Assembly (NCBI GenBank): GCA_022650455.1
Contig: JALCPO010000006.1
Span: forward strand, 1-53,874
Reading direction: 5' to 3'
Origin: Oscillospiraceae bacterium
GTDB taxonomy: Bacteria; Bacillota; Clostridia; Oscillospirales; Acutalibacteraceae
DNA: 53,874 bases
The notes under the pieces are model-generated. The model was not told the DNA's origin, searched no databases, and saw nothing but the letters and a program-made list of their open reading frames with translations. Positions 1 through 8,218 of this stretch are shown here, in pieces. Position 1 is the stretch's first letter; each line of letters starts with the position of its first letter. The translations under genes and the position numbers were made by a program.

Positions 1-36
1 CTGCTTCTATTTTACCATCTTCTAAGCACTAAAAAA

Positions 37-67
37 AGACAAAGTACCTCTTTTCGATACTTTGTCT
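37..67 (-). terminator. Rho-independent terminator of the trpXYZ operon
   Basis: A 10-bp perfect inverted repeat (AGACAAAGTA / TACTTTGTCT) has an 11-nt loop. Read on the minus strand it is followed by a run of T (the A run at 31-37). It lies just past the trpZ stop, so it most likely ends that operon. Confidence 0.8.
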
Positions 68-75
68 TCACTCTG

Positions 76-105
76 AAGCCCCCGGAGCCGGGGGCTTATT
101 TTTTT
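76..105 (+). terminator. Rho-independent terminator of an upstream plus-strand gene
   Basis: The repeat AAGCCCCCGG / CCGGGGGCTT (76-85 and 88-97) is followed by a T-rich run on the plus strand. It would end a gene that lies left of the window and converges on trpXYZ. On the minus strand it forms a second hairpin without a T run. Confidence 0.7.
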
Positions 106-119
106 GTCCGCCGCGCGGC

Positions 120-938
120 CTAAATGGAGTTCCCGTCCTCGATGCTGATCTCGTCGAATTTTTCCGTCAGGCTGCGGATGTCCATCGCCTGTTTCGCGCC
201 GCCGTCGGCGTCGAGGACGATATGCCCGCGGTGCATCATAATCAGCCGGTCGCCGTACTCGACGGCGTATTTCAGGTTGTGGGTGACCATCAGCGCGGTC
301 AGGTGCTTTTCACGGATAAAGCGGTCGGTCAGCTCCATGACGTTTTCGCTGGATTTCGGGTCGAGCGCCGCCGTGTGTTCGTCCAGGACGAGCAGCTCGA
401 GCGGCGCCATGGTGCAGATCAGCAGCGCAAGGGCCTGGCGCTGCCCGCCGGAAAGGCCCGCGACGGGGGCGTCCAGCTTGTCTTCCAGGCCGAGCCGGAG
501 CAGTTCCAGCTGGGAGCGGTAGAAGTCGGTCCGCTTCCGGGAAACGCCGCGGGTCAGGCCGAACCGTTTCCCCTTGTTGTCCGCGAGGGAGAGGTTCTCC
601 AGAATTGTCAGCCGGGGGCAGGTTCCCGCGGCGGGATCCTGGAACACGCGGCCGATAAACCGGGAGTGCCGGTATTCCTTCAGACGGCCGATCTCCTTTC
701 CGCCGACGGTCACGGTTCCCGCGTCGGGGGCGATGTTCCCGCAGAGGATGTTTAAAACCGTCGTCTTGCCGGAGCCGTTGCTTCCGACCACGGACACAAA
801 GCCGCCTTTTTTGACCGACAGGCTGAAGTCCCGGAACAGCGCCACCTCGCTGGCAGTGCCGGGGTTGAAGGTCTTGGCGATGTGCCGCATTTCCACAAAG
901 CGGTTCTGCGGCGGTTCAGATCTGGGTTGGGTTGACAT
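120..938 (-). CDS. trpZ: TrpZ-type ABC transporter ATP-binding protein
   Basis: This is the ATPase that should power tryptophan-type uptake by the TrpXY components just upstream. The 272-residue protein has Walker A GSNGSGKT near residue 55, the ABC signature LSGGQRQ, Walker B LLVLDEH and the switch His in MVTHN. The ATG at 938 was chosen because AGGAGG stands 10 nt upstream; a longer reading to 986 has no such site. It overlaps the permease end by 23 bp, which points to translational coupling. Two hairpins lie downstream. The ATPase assignment is certain. The substrate rests on the T-box and on the binding-protein family. Confidence 0.9.
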   Translation of the reverse strand: MSTQPRSEPPQNRFVEMRHIAKTFNPGTASEVALFRDFSLSVKKGGFVSVVGSNGSGKTTVLNILCGNIAPDAGTVTVGGKEIGRLKEYRHSRFIGRVFQDPAAGTCPRLTILENLSLADNKGKRFGLTRGVSRKRTDFYRSQLELLRLGLEDKLDAPVAGLSGGQRQALALLICTMAPLELLVLDEHTAALDPKSSENVMELTDRFIREKHLTALMVTHNLKYAVEYGDRLIMMHRGHIVLDADGGAKQAMDIRSLTEKFDEISIEDGNSI

Positions 939-1836
939 TTTGTTCTTTCCTCCTGCCGGCGGACGGCGCCATATTGTTGGCGACAAGGGCGATGGTGAAC
1001 AGCACGGCCATCAGCAGCTTCAGGTAATTGGTCGGCAGGCCGAACTGCATGGCGGCCACAAGGCACGCCTTGTAGACGACCGTGCCCAGCACGGCGGCGA
1101 GCGTCAGGCTCATGAACCGGAGCCTGCCGAAGATGCTCGTGCCGATGATGACCGAGGCCAGCGCCATCACCACCATGCCCTGGCCGCTCCAGATGTTCGC
1201 GGAGCCCGACTGCTGGCTCAGGACGGAGCCGGCGAGCGCCGTGCAGCCGTTGCCGATCATCAGGCCGAGGATTTTCATGTTCCCGGGGTCTCTCCCCAGG
1301 GAAATCACATACTGCGGATTGTCCCCCGCGGCGCGCAGCAGCAGGCCGGACTTCGTTTTCAGGTACAGATCCACGGCAATCTTGACGACGGCGCAGCACA
1401 CAAGGGCGGTGAGGACCACGGCCCACTCGTGCGCGGATGCCGGCAGCAGCGCCGCCGGGCCGGAATTGAAAATGGTGGCTTTGTTGTAGTAGGCCAGCAT
1501 GGAAGCTCCGCCGGTGACGACCAGATTGACGCTCGTCAGCCCGGTCATCACAAGGATCCCCGAGAGCAGGTCCGTAATGTGCAGCCGCACGTGCAGCAGG
1601 CCGGTCACGCCGCCGGCCGCCGCGCCGCAGACGAACGAGATCAGGCACGCGGCCCACGGGTTCACGCCGCCGAGGATCAGCGCGCCGGTGACGCATGCGC
1701 CGAGCGGGAACGTGCCGTCGACCGAAAGGTCCGGAAAATTCAGGACCGAGTAGGTGACATAGACACCTACGGCCATCATCGCGTAGATGAATCCTTCCTG
1801 GAAGATGTTGTTCGCCAGTCCGAGAAAAATGTCCAT
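916..1836 (-). CDS. trpY: TrpY-type ABC transporter permease
   Basis: A 306-residue, strongly hydrophobic integral membrane protein of the branched-chain amino-acid/sugar permease fold (BPD_transp_2-like). The N-terminal stretch after the start (GVYVTYSVLNFPDLSVDGTF) is typical of permeases paired with ABC_sub_bind lipoproteins. It should form the membrane channel for TrpX cargo. The start at 1836 matches the family's N-terminus but has only a weak ribosome site (GGAAAG, some distance off). A GTG at 1878 would extend it into the trpX end. It lies 19 bp after trpX. Confidence 0.88.
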   Translation of the reverse strand: MDIFLGLANNIFQEGFIYAMMAVGVYVTYSVLNFPDLSVDGTFPLGACVTGALILGGVNPWAACLISFVCGAAAGGVTGLLHVRLHITDLLSGILVMTGLTSVNLVVTGGASMLAYYNKATIFNSGPAALLPASAHEWAVVLTALVCCAVVKIAVDLYLKTKSGLLLRAAGDNPQYVISLGRDPGNMKILGLMIGNGCTALAGSVLSQQSGSANIWSGQGMVVMALASVIIGTSIFGRLRFMSLTLAAVLGTVVYKACLVAAMQFGLPTNYLKLLMAVLFTIALVANNMAPSAGRRKEQNVNPTQI

Positions 1837-1855
1837 AAAAACAGCCAGCTTTCCG

Positions 1856-2872
1856 TTATTTGGATGCCTTTTCCGCACCGGAGTAGGCGGAAGGCAGCGT
1901 CAGGCCGAGCTCTTTCAGCACGGACGGGTTGTAGACCGGTTTGCCGTCGGTCACCACATAGACCGGCGTCTCGGAAGCCTTGGCCTCGCCTTTCAGAATT
2001 TTTGCGGCCATTTTTCCGGTTTCCCTGCCGAGGGCGACGTAGTCGATGCTGACCGAGGCGAGGCAGCCGTTTTTCACCTGCTCCACTTCCGAGCCGAACA
2101 CCGGAATCTTCGCTTTTCCGGCGGCCTGCAGAACGGTGGAGAGGTTGTTTACGACATTGTTGTCAGTGAAGTTGTTCAGGCAGTCCACCCCTTTGGCCGC
2201 CAGGGAAGCGGCGCCGGACGCGACCTCGGAAGAGTTGGTGATGCCTTCGGCCACAATTTCAAAGCCGTACTTCGGAGCGAGCGTCTGGAAGCGTTTCAGG
2301 TTGGAAACGGAATTCACCTCGCTCGTGGTGTAGAGGATGCCGATCTTTTTCGCGTTCGGCAGAAAAGCGCGGATCATCTTCAGCTGCGCCTCGAGGGGAA
2401 GCACATCCGAGGAACCGGTGCAGTTGGTTCCCGGTTTCTTTAAGGAAGAAACGAGCTGGGCAGCTTCCGGGTCGGAAACCGCGGTGAATACGACGGGGAT
2501 GCTCGTGTTTTTCGCCGCGCTGAACGCGGACATGGCCGCGGGGGTCGCGATCGCCATGACCATGTCGTACTTTTTGGAAACCATGTTTTTGGCCATCAGG
2601 TCGGAGTTTGAGTTGTCCGCCTGCGCGTTCTGAAAGTCGACGGAGAGGTTTTTGCCCTCCGTAAAGCCGCCGTCCTTCAGGCCCTGCCGGAACCCGGCAT
2701 AGCAGTTGTCCAGGGAAGGGTGCGTGGCGTACTGGATGACCCCGACGGTCGCCTTCTTTTCCCCGGAACCGTTTGCCCCGGATCCCGCGCCGGACGGAGA
2801 ACAGGCCGCCGCCGTGAGAAGCATGGCCGCGGCCGTTCCGGCCGCGATAAGGTTTTTCAGCAATTTCATCAT
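1856..2872 (-). CDS. trpX: TrpX-type substrate-binding lipoprotein of an ABC transporter
   Basis: An extracytoplasmic solute-binding lipoprotein of about 338 residues in the ABC_sub_bind family. It has a basic N-terminus, a hydrophobic signal segment and a lipobox ending LLTAAAC near residue 20, then a Ser/Gly linker. The body reads as a two-lobe periplasmic-binding fold (TVGVIQYATHPSLDNCYAGF; later PVVFTAVSDPEAA). AGGAGG precedes two adjacent ATGs (2872 and 2869); either could be used. It is the first gene after the T-box leader. Family relatives under Trp T-boxes are named TrpX. Tryptophan is therefore the likeliest ligand, but a precursor such as indole or anthranilate cannot be ruled out. 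Confidence 0.88.
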   Translation of the reverse strand: MMKLLKNLIAAGTAAAMLLTAAACSPSGAGSGANGSGEKKATVGVIQYATHPSLDNCYAGFRQGLKDGGFTEGKNLSVDFQNAQADNSNSDLMAKNMVSKKYDMVMAIATPAAMSAFSAAKNTSIPVVFTAVSDPEAAQLVSSLKKPGTNCTGSSDVLPLEAQLKMIRAFLPNAKKIGILYTTSEVNSVSNLKRFQTLAPKYGFEIVAEGITNSSEVASGAASLAAKGVDCLNNFTDNNVVNNLSTVLQAAGKAKIPVFGSEVEQVKNGCLASVSIDYVALGRETGKMAAKILKGEAKASETPVYVVTDGKPVYNPSVLKELGLTLPSAYSGAEKASK

Positions 2873-2896
2873 AATTTTCCTCCTGAAATACAAAGA

Positions 2897-3165
2897 CTCC
2901 TGTCCCTGAAAACAGGGACAGGAGAAAATTTCCTGCGGTACCACCCACATTGGCAAAATGCCCGCTTGTTCCGTGCACCGTTATGCACGCTTCCTTGGTA
3001 ACGGGTGAAGCTCCCGTCAAAGACTACCGGGCGTCGCCGCCGTTCATCCCCGCCCTCGTAAGCCCATTCGTCCGGGGCGCTCCGCCGCAATCGCACCGCC
3101 TGCGGCTCTCTTTGCTCCGCGCCGTTCCGGATTACTCCTCTTACTCGCCGGTTTCGTATCAATTT
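2897..3165 (-). promoter_or_regulatory. T-box leader, probable tRNA-Trp specificity
   Basis: Read on the minus strand this is a complete T-box. Stem I has a basal helix GTAAG/CTTAC (3140-3144 with 3058-3062) and an upper helix TCCGG/CCGGA (3127-3131 with 3071-3075). The specifier loop between them carries AGTA on the 5' side and GAATGGG on the 3' side, so the best specifier is TGG (3064-3066) followed by a purine. The T-box sequence TGGGTGGTACCGCAGG lies at 2932-2947 and is followed by a 12-bp terminator stem (2897-2924). Uncharged tRNA should favour the antiterminator and switch on trpXYZ. One reservation is that the bulge TGGT would pair best with discriminator A, so tRNA-Trp with G would need a wobble. 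Confidence 0.9.
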
Positions 3166-3171
3166 GGGACT

Positions 3172-3200
3172 ATTATATGCTTTGCCCGCGTTTTTGTCAA
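3172..3200 (-). promoter_or_regulatory. Sigma-A promoter of the T-box/trpXYZ transcript
   Basis: On the minus strand TTGACA (3200-3195) is separated by exactly 17 nt from TATAAT (3177-3172). Both hexamers are perfect consensus, and the T-box stem I begins about 25 nt downstream. Confidence 0.88.
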
Positions 3201-3225
3201 TCCATTGTTTCGCGTGCCGCCGGGT

Positions 3226-4464
3226 TCAGCGGTTCCGCAGCATGGCGAAGATTTCCCCCGGCTTCGGCGCTTTTCCGTACAGCAGGACGCCCATGCGGTA
3301 GACCGAGGCGGCGAGCAGGCCGATCCCGATGGTGGACGCCGCAAGGATCGCCGTGGAAACGGCGATTTCCCACGCGGAGACGTTTCCCATGGCGATGCGC
3401 ACGAACATCGCCATGGGGGAGGTCAGCGGGATGTACGAGCAGACGACCATGGCGGCGTTGTCCACGCTGCCGCTTCCCATGCTGAACATCACGATGAAAA
3501 ACGCGAGGATGAACAGGAACGTCACGGGCATGACGGCCTGGCTCAGCTCTTCCATCCGGCTGACGAGGGAGCCGAGCGCGCCGTAGAGAAACGCGTAGAT
3601 GAAGTAGCCGAGGAGGAAGAACATCAGGGCGTAGAGGAGAATGGACAGCGGCATGCCGAAGATGGACCGGACCACCGAGTTGTCCGCAAAATACGCCCGG
3701 TTGAGGTTGTAGAACACGTAGCCGCTCCCCAGGATCAGCGCAAGCTGCGCGAGGCCGGCGGTTCCGGCCCCGAGGACTTTGCCGAACATCAGGTTTGCCG
3801 GCTTGGTCGAAGTGATGAGCAGTTCCATCGCGCGGGTGCTCTTTTCCGTCGCGACGCTGGTCGCCACGAGCTGGCCGTAAATCAGGATCGCCATATACAG
3901 GGCGAAAATCATCACATAGGTATAAAAGAAATTCTTTGCCTGGTCTTTTCCCTGCGCGGTCTGCACCACGTCCGCCTTCACCTGCGCCGTAAGCAGCTTC
4001 TGCGCGTCGGCGGCGGGAACGCCGTATTGTTGCAGAGCCTGCGCCCGGTAGACGGAAAGCAGAACGTTGCCGACTTCTTCTTTGGTGTCGTCGTACAGCC
4101 CGATATTCTTGACGACGTAGGTGTAGCGCAGGGGGGATTCCACATAGACGGCGGATGCGTATTTCTCCGCTTCCACGCAGCGTTTGAGCGCTCCGATGTC
4201 CGCGTCGGCGGCTTCAAACTTTTTGTCCCTGATTGCCGCGGACAGGCTCGCGGCGATCCGGCCGCTCCCGGTTTTGTCCACCACGGCGACGGTTTCCATT
4301 TCGGCCGGCGCCGGCTTGCTGCGGGAGCCGATGAACTGCTGGATGCGCGGAAGGTCCAGCACGACCCCGATGATTACGACGAGGAGGACGGTCAGAATGA
4401 GAAAGGACTTGCTTTTTGCGTAGTTCTTGAATTCAAAGCGGAAAATCGTCCCGAGCTGTTTCAT
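3226..4464 (-). CDS. ABC-2 type permease (NatB/YhaP-like)
   Basis: A 412-residue membrane permease and partner of the ATPase encoded directly upstream (ATGA overlap at 4461-4464). It has one N-terminal membrane segment (residues about 17-36), a large extracellular domain of about 150 residues, then five or six C-terminal membrane segments, the usual NatB/YhaP layout. The family exports Na+, drugs or lipids; the substrate cannot be told from sequence. Starting at the overlapping ATG gives the family N-terminus (MKQLGTIFRFEFKNY). No dedicated regulator is adjacent. Confidence 0.88.
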   Translation of the reverse strand: MKQLGTIFRFEFKNYAKSKSFLILTVLLVVIIGVVLDLPRIQQFIGSRSKPAPAEMETVAVVDKTGSGRIAASLSAAIRDKKFEAADADIGALKRCVEAEKYASAVYVESPLRYTYVVKNIGLYDDTKEEVGNVLLSVYRAQALQQYGVPAADAQKLLTAQVKADVVQTAQGKDQAKNFFYTYVMIFALYMAILIYGQLVATSVATEKSTRAMELLITSTKPANLMFGKVLGAGTAGLAQLALILGSGYVFYNLNRAYFADNSVVRSIFGMPLSILLYALMFFLLGYFIYAFLYGALGSLVSRMEELSQAVMPVTFLFILAFFIVMFSMGSGSVDNAAMVVCSYIPLTSPMAMFVRIAMGNVSAWEIAVSTAILAASTIGIGLLAASVYRMGVLLYGKAPKPGEIFAMLRNR

Positions 4465-5372
4465 ATCGTTTCCTCCGTGTATTCCACAAAGATGTCGTTC
4501 AGCGACGGCTCCCAGACCCGGATCCCGTCGAAGCGGAAATCCTGCCCCGCGAGGGAGGCGACCAGCCGGTTCCGGTATTCGGCGGACCGCATCTTCACGA
4601 GCGCCTCGCCCTTTTTCGCCTCGGCCGTTTCCACAAGGTCGCCCAGGTTTTCCCGGCAGTAGGCGGCAATGCGCTCCGGCTCGTCGGAAACGGCCACGAG
4701 CCGGCTCCGGTCGTAGGAACGCTTGATCTCCCGGATGTTCCCGGAGAGGACGATTTCCCCCCCGTTCAGAATGGCGATGCTGTCGCAGAACTCCTCCACG
4801 TAATTCATCTGGTGGCTGGAGAACAGCACGAGCTTCCCGCCGCCGATCAGCTCCCGGATGACGTCTTTCAGGACCATGGCGTTCACCGGGTCGAGGCCGG
4901 AAAACGGTTCGTCCAGGATGATAAAGTCCGGGTCGGTGATGAGCGCCGCGGCGAGCTGGATCTTTTGCTGGTTGCCCTTGCTGAGCGTGTCCAGCCTGCG
5001 GCCGAAAAACTCGCCCATCCCCAGCCGGTCCAGCCATTTCCGGGCCGCGGCTTTCGCGCGTTTCGCGTTCATGCCGCGCAGCTCGCCCAGGTAGACGAGC
5101 TGCTCCGATATGATCTTTTTGGGGTACAGGCCGTGCTCCTCCGGCAGATAGCCGATGTTGATTTTATCCCGGCGGATCGGCTCGCCGTCGATCCGCACGC
5201 TGCCCCCGTCGGGCGGAAAAACGCCCATCGCAATGCGGATAGTTGTCGTTTTGCCTGCGCCGTTGCGGCCGAGCAGGCCGAGCGCCTTCCCGCTCTGCGC
5301 CCGCAGGTTCAGCCCTTTCAGCACCTGCTTGGCCCCGAAGCTTTTTGTGATTTCCCGCAGTTCAAAATCCAT
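4461..5372 (-). CDS. ABC transporter ATP-binding protein (NatA/YhaQ-like)
   Basis: A 303-residue ATPase with Walker A GRNGAGKT near residue 40, signature LSKGNQQK, Walker B FIILDEPFSGLD and the switch His in FSSHQ. The C-terminal ~80 residues match the DUF4162 tail of NatA/YhaQ/EcsA-type ATPases (ending LNDIFVEYT). The ATG at 5372 has AGGAGG just upstream; the longer reading to 5477 would run through the promoter. It forms a two-gene operon with the ABC-2 permease. Confidence 0.92.
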   Translation of the reverse strand: MDFELREITKSFGAKQVLKGLNLRAQSGKALGLLGRNGAGKTTTIRIAMGVFPPDGGSVRIDGEPIRRDKINIGYLPEEHGLYPKKIISEQLVYLGELRGMNAKRAKAAARKWLDRLGMGEFFGRRLDTLSKGNQQKIQLAAALITDPDFIILDEPFSGLDPVNAMVLKDVIRELIGGGKLVLFSSHQMNYVEEFCDSIAILNGGEIVLSGNIREIKRSYDRSRLVAVSDEPERIAAYCRENLGDLVETAEAKKGEALVKMRSAEYRNRLVASLAGQDFRFDGIRVWEPSLNDIFVEYTEETI

Positions 5373-5417
5373 GCCGTCCTCCTGCCCCGGATCGCTCCGG
5401 AAAATTAATCCAAGGCT

Positions 5418-5447
5418 ATCATACCGGATTGGTTTCCTTTCTGTCAA
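5418..5447 (-). promoter_or_regulatory. Sigma-A promoter of the ABC-2 exporter operon
   Basis: On the minus strand TTGACA (5447-5442) and TATGAT (5423-5418) are 18 nt apart, about 45 nt before the ATPase start. Confidence 0.7.
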
Positions 5448-5598
5448 GCAATTTTGGCCGCGCGAGGCGCTGCGCAATTTTTATATTTCCTTTCTCGCGC
5501 GATTATGCTATAATACAGCAAAAGAATTTGTTGCTTTCCTTTTTGCAATAAAATTCGGAACTGGAAGATTTGGGGAAATTATGTGAGGTGTATTGCAG

Positions 5599-6234
5599 AT
5601 GAAAACCAATTTGATCGTCACGGTGTCGCGCCAGTACGGCAGCGGGGGACACGAAATCGGCCAGAAGCTGGCACAGAGGCTCGGCGTTCCGTTTTATGAC
5701 AGGAAATGGATCGCCGCGGAAGCGAAAAAAAGGGGCGTGAGCGTGGAAGCCTATGAAAAGGAAGACCAAAAGGCGGCGGGCAGCATGCTGTACTCGCTGC
5801 TGATGGCCGACTGTTCGTTCGAGCACGGCGTGCCGACCGTCAACCACGTTCCGGTGACCGACCAGCTGTTCCGGTGCCAGGCTCAGATCATCCGGGACGC
5901 GGCGAAGCAGGGCCCGTGCGTGATCGTCGGCCGCTGTGCGGACAATATTCTGAAGGAAGAGAAGAATCTGTTCAGCATCTTTGTCGCCGCCGACAAGCTC
6001 AGCCGGATGGATCGGATCGTGACAAAATACGGGGTCGGCGCGGAAGACGCGGCATGGCACCTGGTCGGCACGGACAAGGAACGCGCGAATTTTTATCGTT
6101 ATTATTCGGAAAAAGAATGGGGCGCGGCCGAAAATTATGTCCTCTCCATCAATTCGTCGGTTTTCGGCATCGACGGCACGGTGGACTGGATCGCGGACGC
6201 GCTGACCGCTTACGAGGAGAGAAAACGGGCATGA
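5599..6234 (+). CDS. Cytidylate-kinase-like family protein
   Basis: A 211-residue P-loop protein of the Cytidylate_kin2 type. It starts ITVSRQYGSGGHEIGQKLA-like (VTVSRQYGSGGHEIG at residues 7-21), where the GSGG segment replaces the usual GKS/T of kinases, followed by LGVPFYDRKWI. The middle carries VIVGRCADNIL and a late YRYYSEKEWG motif shared by the family. The role is not well established; nucleotide kinase activity is inferred only from the fold. The ATG at 5599 has GAGGTG 8 nt upstream. A -10 TATAAT lies at 5519-5524 with no convincing -35. It overlaps the next gene by 4 bp. Confidence 0.87.
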   Translation: MKTNLIVTVSRQYGSGGHEIGQKLAQRLGVPFYDRKWIAAEAKKRGVSVEAYEKEDQKAAGSMLYSLLMADCSFEHGVPTVNHVPVTDQLFRCQAQIIRDAAKQGPCVIVGRCADNILKEEKNLFSIFVAADKLSRMDRIVTKYGVGAEDAAWHLVGTDKERANFYRYYSEKEWGAAENYVLSINSSVFGIDGTVDWIADALTAYEERKRA

Positions 6235-6872
6235 GAGCTTCCATTGGAAAAAAAACGCTTCGGCTTGCACAGTTCGCCCTGCTTCTGGCAATGGAAGCGA
6301 TCGTCTGCTTCACGCCGCTCGGCTCGCTGCCGGCGGTCGGGCCCGTTGTGGCCACGCTGGGCATGCTGCCGGTCATTCTCACCGCCGTTGTGATGGGCAC
6401 GGGCGCGGGGACGGCGATGGGCGCTTTCGCGGGGCTTTTCAGCTTCCTGGTCTGGACGTTCAGCCCGCCGAACCCGCTGGTCGCCTTTGTTTTTACCCCG
6501 GTTTATTCCCTCGGCGCGTCGAAAGGAAATTTCTGGAGCATCGTCATCTGCTTCCTGCCCCGGATCCTGGTCGGCCCGGTGACCGGGTTCTGCCTGCGCC
6601 TTTTCACAAGGCTGAACTGGAAAAAGCCGGTCGCCTACGGCCTGAGCGGAGTCCTCGGGAGCCTGACCAACACCGTCCTCGTGCTGGGCGGCATCTACCT
6701 CTTTTTCGGCAGCGGCTACGCGGCTGTGCTCGGCCAGAAAATGGACGTTCTTCCGGCCCTCATCGGCTTTCTGGTCCTGACGAACGGCATCCCCGAGGCG
6801 TTGCTCGGCGGCGTGGCGGCTTACGGCGTGGGCTATCCCCTGCGCAGGCATGTGGCGCATAATTTTGAATAA
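6231..6872 (+). CDS. ECF transporter S component, substrate unknown
   Basis: A 213-residue integral membrane protein with about five or six hydrophobic segments and the N-terminal lead-in (LRLAQFALLLAMEAIV) typical of ECF substrate-binding S components. It should bind a vitamin or nucleobase-like ligand and use shared EcfA/A'/T parts encoded elsewhere. The ATG overlaps the stop of the kinase-like gene (ATGA), so the two are translationally coupled. That pairing hints at a nucleoside- or cofactor-related ligand, but this is inference only. No riboswitch was recognised upstream. Confidence 0.85.
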   Translation: MRASIGKKTLRLAQFALLLAMEAIVCFTPLGSLPAVGPVVATLGMLPVILTAVVMGTGAGTAMGAFAGLFSFLVWTFSPPNPLVAFVFTPVYSLGASKGNFWSIVICFLPRILVGPVTGFCLRLFTRLNWKKPVAYGLSGVLGSLTNTVLVLGGIYLFFGSGYAAVLGQKMDVLPALIGFLVLTNGIPEALLGGVAAYGVGYPLRRHVAHNFE

Positions 6873-6943
6873 TCCGTCCCATCCGGCACACAATAAAACA
6901 GTCCGGGATAACCGGAATTAACAAGAAAATGAGGTGCCAGATT

Positions 6944-7273
6944 ATGACGGATCTCTATTGCAGCGTGGCTCACTGCCTGAACAACAAAGAGGAATTGTGC
7001 TGCCGGCCGGACATTATGGTCGGCGGCCCGGACGCCGACAGCGCGAAGCAGACCTACTGCGCCAATTTCCTGGATGAGGAGGAAGGCGCGCCGCGCGACT
7101 TGGTCGACCACGAGTCCCCCAACCCCGCCCTCGACATCCACTGCGAAGTGACCAATTGCTCCTATAATGAGGACAGGGCCTGCAATGCGGAGCATATTGA
7201 CATCCGCACCACGCAGGTGAACGGCGGCCAGGTCAAAACCGAATGCGCCACTTTCCGGAACGAGGCGGAGTAA
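6944..7273 (+). CDS. Two-domain DUF1540 protein
   Basis: A 109-residue soluble protein with two copies of the DUF1540 Cys motif. The N-terminal copy begins YCSVAHCLNN and the C-terminal copy IHCEVTNCSYN, each ending in a Cys about 27-30 residues later (YCANF, ECATF). Four Cys per repeat suggest metal binding. DUF1540 proteins are common in spore-forming Firmicutes, but no function is firmly known. GAGGTG precedes the ATG. The gene appears monocistronic. The 292-nt gap that follows is AT-rich near its end, and I saw no clear terminator or promoter in it. Confidence 0.88.
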   Translation: MTDLYCSVAHCLNNKEELCCRPDIMVGGPDADSAKQTYCANFLDEEEGAPRDLVDHESPNPALDIHCEVTNCSYNEDRACNAEHIDIRTTQVNGGQVKTECATFRNEAE

Positions 7274-7565
7274 GGCGCGAAATCCTTTCGTTTTCAGCCG
7301 GGCGTGCAGCCGCGCGTCCGGTCGTTTTTCTTTGTGCTCTTCCTGAAAAACTCCCCCGCATTTTCCGTCCGCACGGCTGCATTTTTCTTTCCGGTTCCCG
7401 CCGTTTTTGGCGGGGACGGCAGTAAAATGGTTTGAAAATGAAAGCAATCGACAAAATATTTTAAAAAATTACAAAAAATCAAACGATATTTCCGAACGGC
7501 AATTATTATTACGCTTCGCTTGAATAAAATATTTTCCAGCAGTAAAAAATAATGGGGGGAAAGTT

Positions 7566-8147
7566 GTGGAAAGGGAAGAAAGAAAAGCGGAATATCTGGA
7601 ACATTTCGCGGATGCATTCGCGGAACACGGAATCGATAAAACTTCCATCAAAAAGCTTGCCGGCGCGGCCGAGATCAACGAGGCATCCATTTACCAGTAT
7701 TTTGAGAATAAGGACGAGATCATCGTCGAGCTTGTCAAGCGGTATTTCGAGTCCATGAAGAAAGAAATCCTGCCGATCCTGACGGATGAAAAGTATCCTC
7801 CCGAACTCCGGCTGCAGCGGCTGATGAATTACCGTTTCAAAACGAAGCCCCGCTCCAAGTTTGTCATTCAGGTTCTGACGAGCCCGACCTACGGGGAAAT
7901 CTGCCTGCCGGAGATCCGCAATTTTCTCGCGAGCGTCCATGAGATGGGCGCCTGGCTTTCCCGCCGGATGGACCTCCCCGAAGAAGTGGCGAAGTCGTAC
8001 GTCATGGTGTTTTACAGCGTTCTGGTCGCCGACCGGATTTTCAACTGCAAGAGCATTCTGTCCGAAGAACTGGAATTTTTGCGTCTGCCCGGCAGCCTGG
8101 GCGCCCACGCCCGTTTTGCTTCCGAGGAGAATGCCTCCGCCTATTGA
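7566..8147 (+). CDS. TetR-family transcriptional regulator
   Basis: A 193-residue regulator with an N-terminal TetR helix-turn-helix (residues about 8-52: FAEHGIDKTSIKKLAG then INEASIYQYFENKDEI) and an all-helical ligand domain. The GTG start sits 4 nt after a GGGGGGA ribosome site. No divergently transcribed target lies next to it; the downstream clpB gene converges on it. The target is therefore unknown, and autoregulation is only a guess. A strong two-way terminator follows. Confidence 0.9.
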   Translation: MEREERKAEYLEHFADAFAEHGIDKTSIKKLAGAAEINEASIYQYFENKDEIIVELVKRYFESMKKEILPILTDEKYPPELRLQRLMNYRFKTKPRSKFVIQVLTSPTYGEICLPEIRNFLASVHEMGAWLSRRMDLPEEVAKSYVMVFYSVLVADRIFNCKSILSEELEFLRLPGSLGAHARFASEENASAY

Positions 8148-8165
8148 CGGAAAATATTGCCGGAA

Positions 8166-8200
8166 AGAAACGGCGGCCGAAATTTTCGGCCGCCGTTTCT
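8166..8200. terminator. Bidirectional terminator between tetR and clpB
   Basis: A near-perfect hairpin of about 17 bp (AGAAACGGCGGCCGAAA and its complement) lies between the converging tetR-type gene and clpB, with T-rich sequence on the plus-strand exit. Confidence 0.8.
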
Positions 8201-8218
8201 TTCGCCCGAGGGCGTTTT

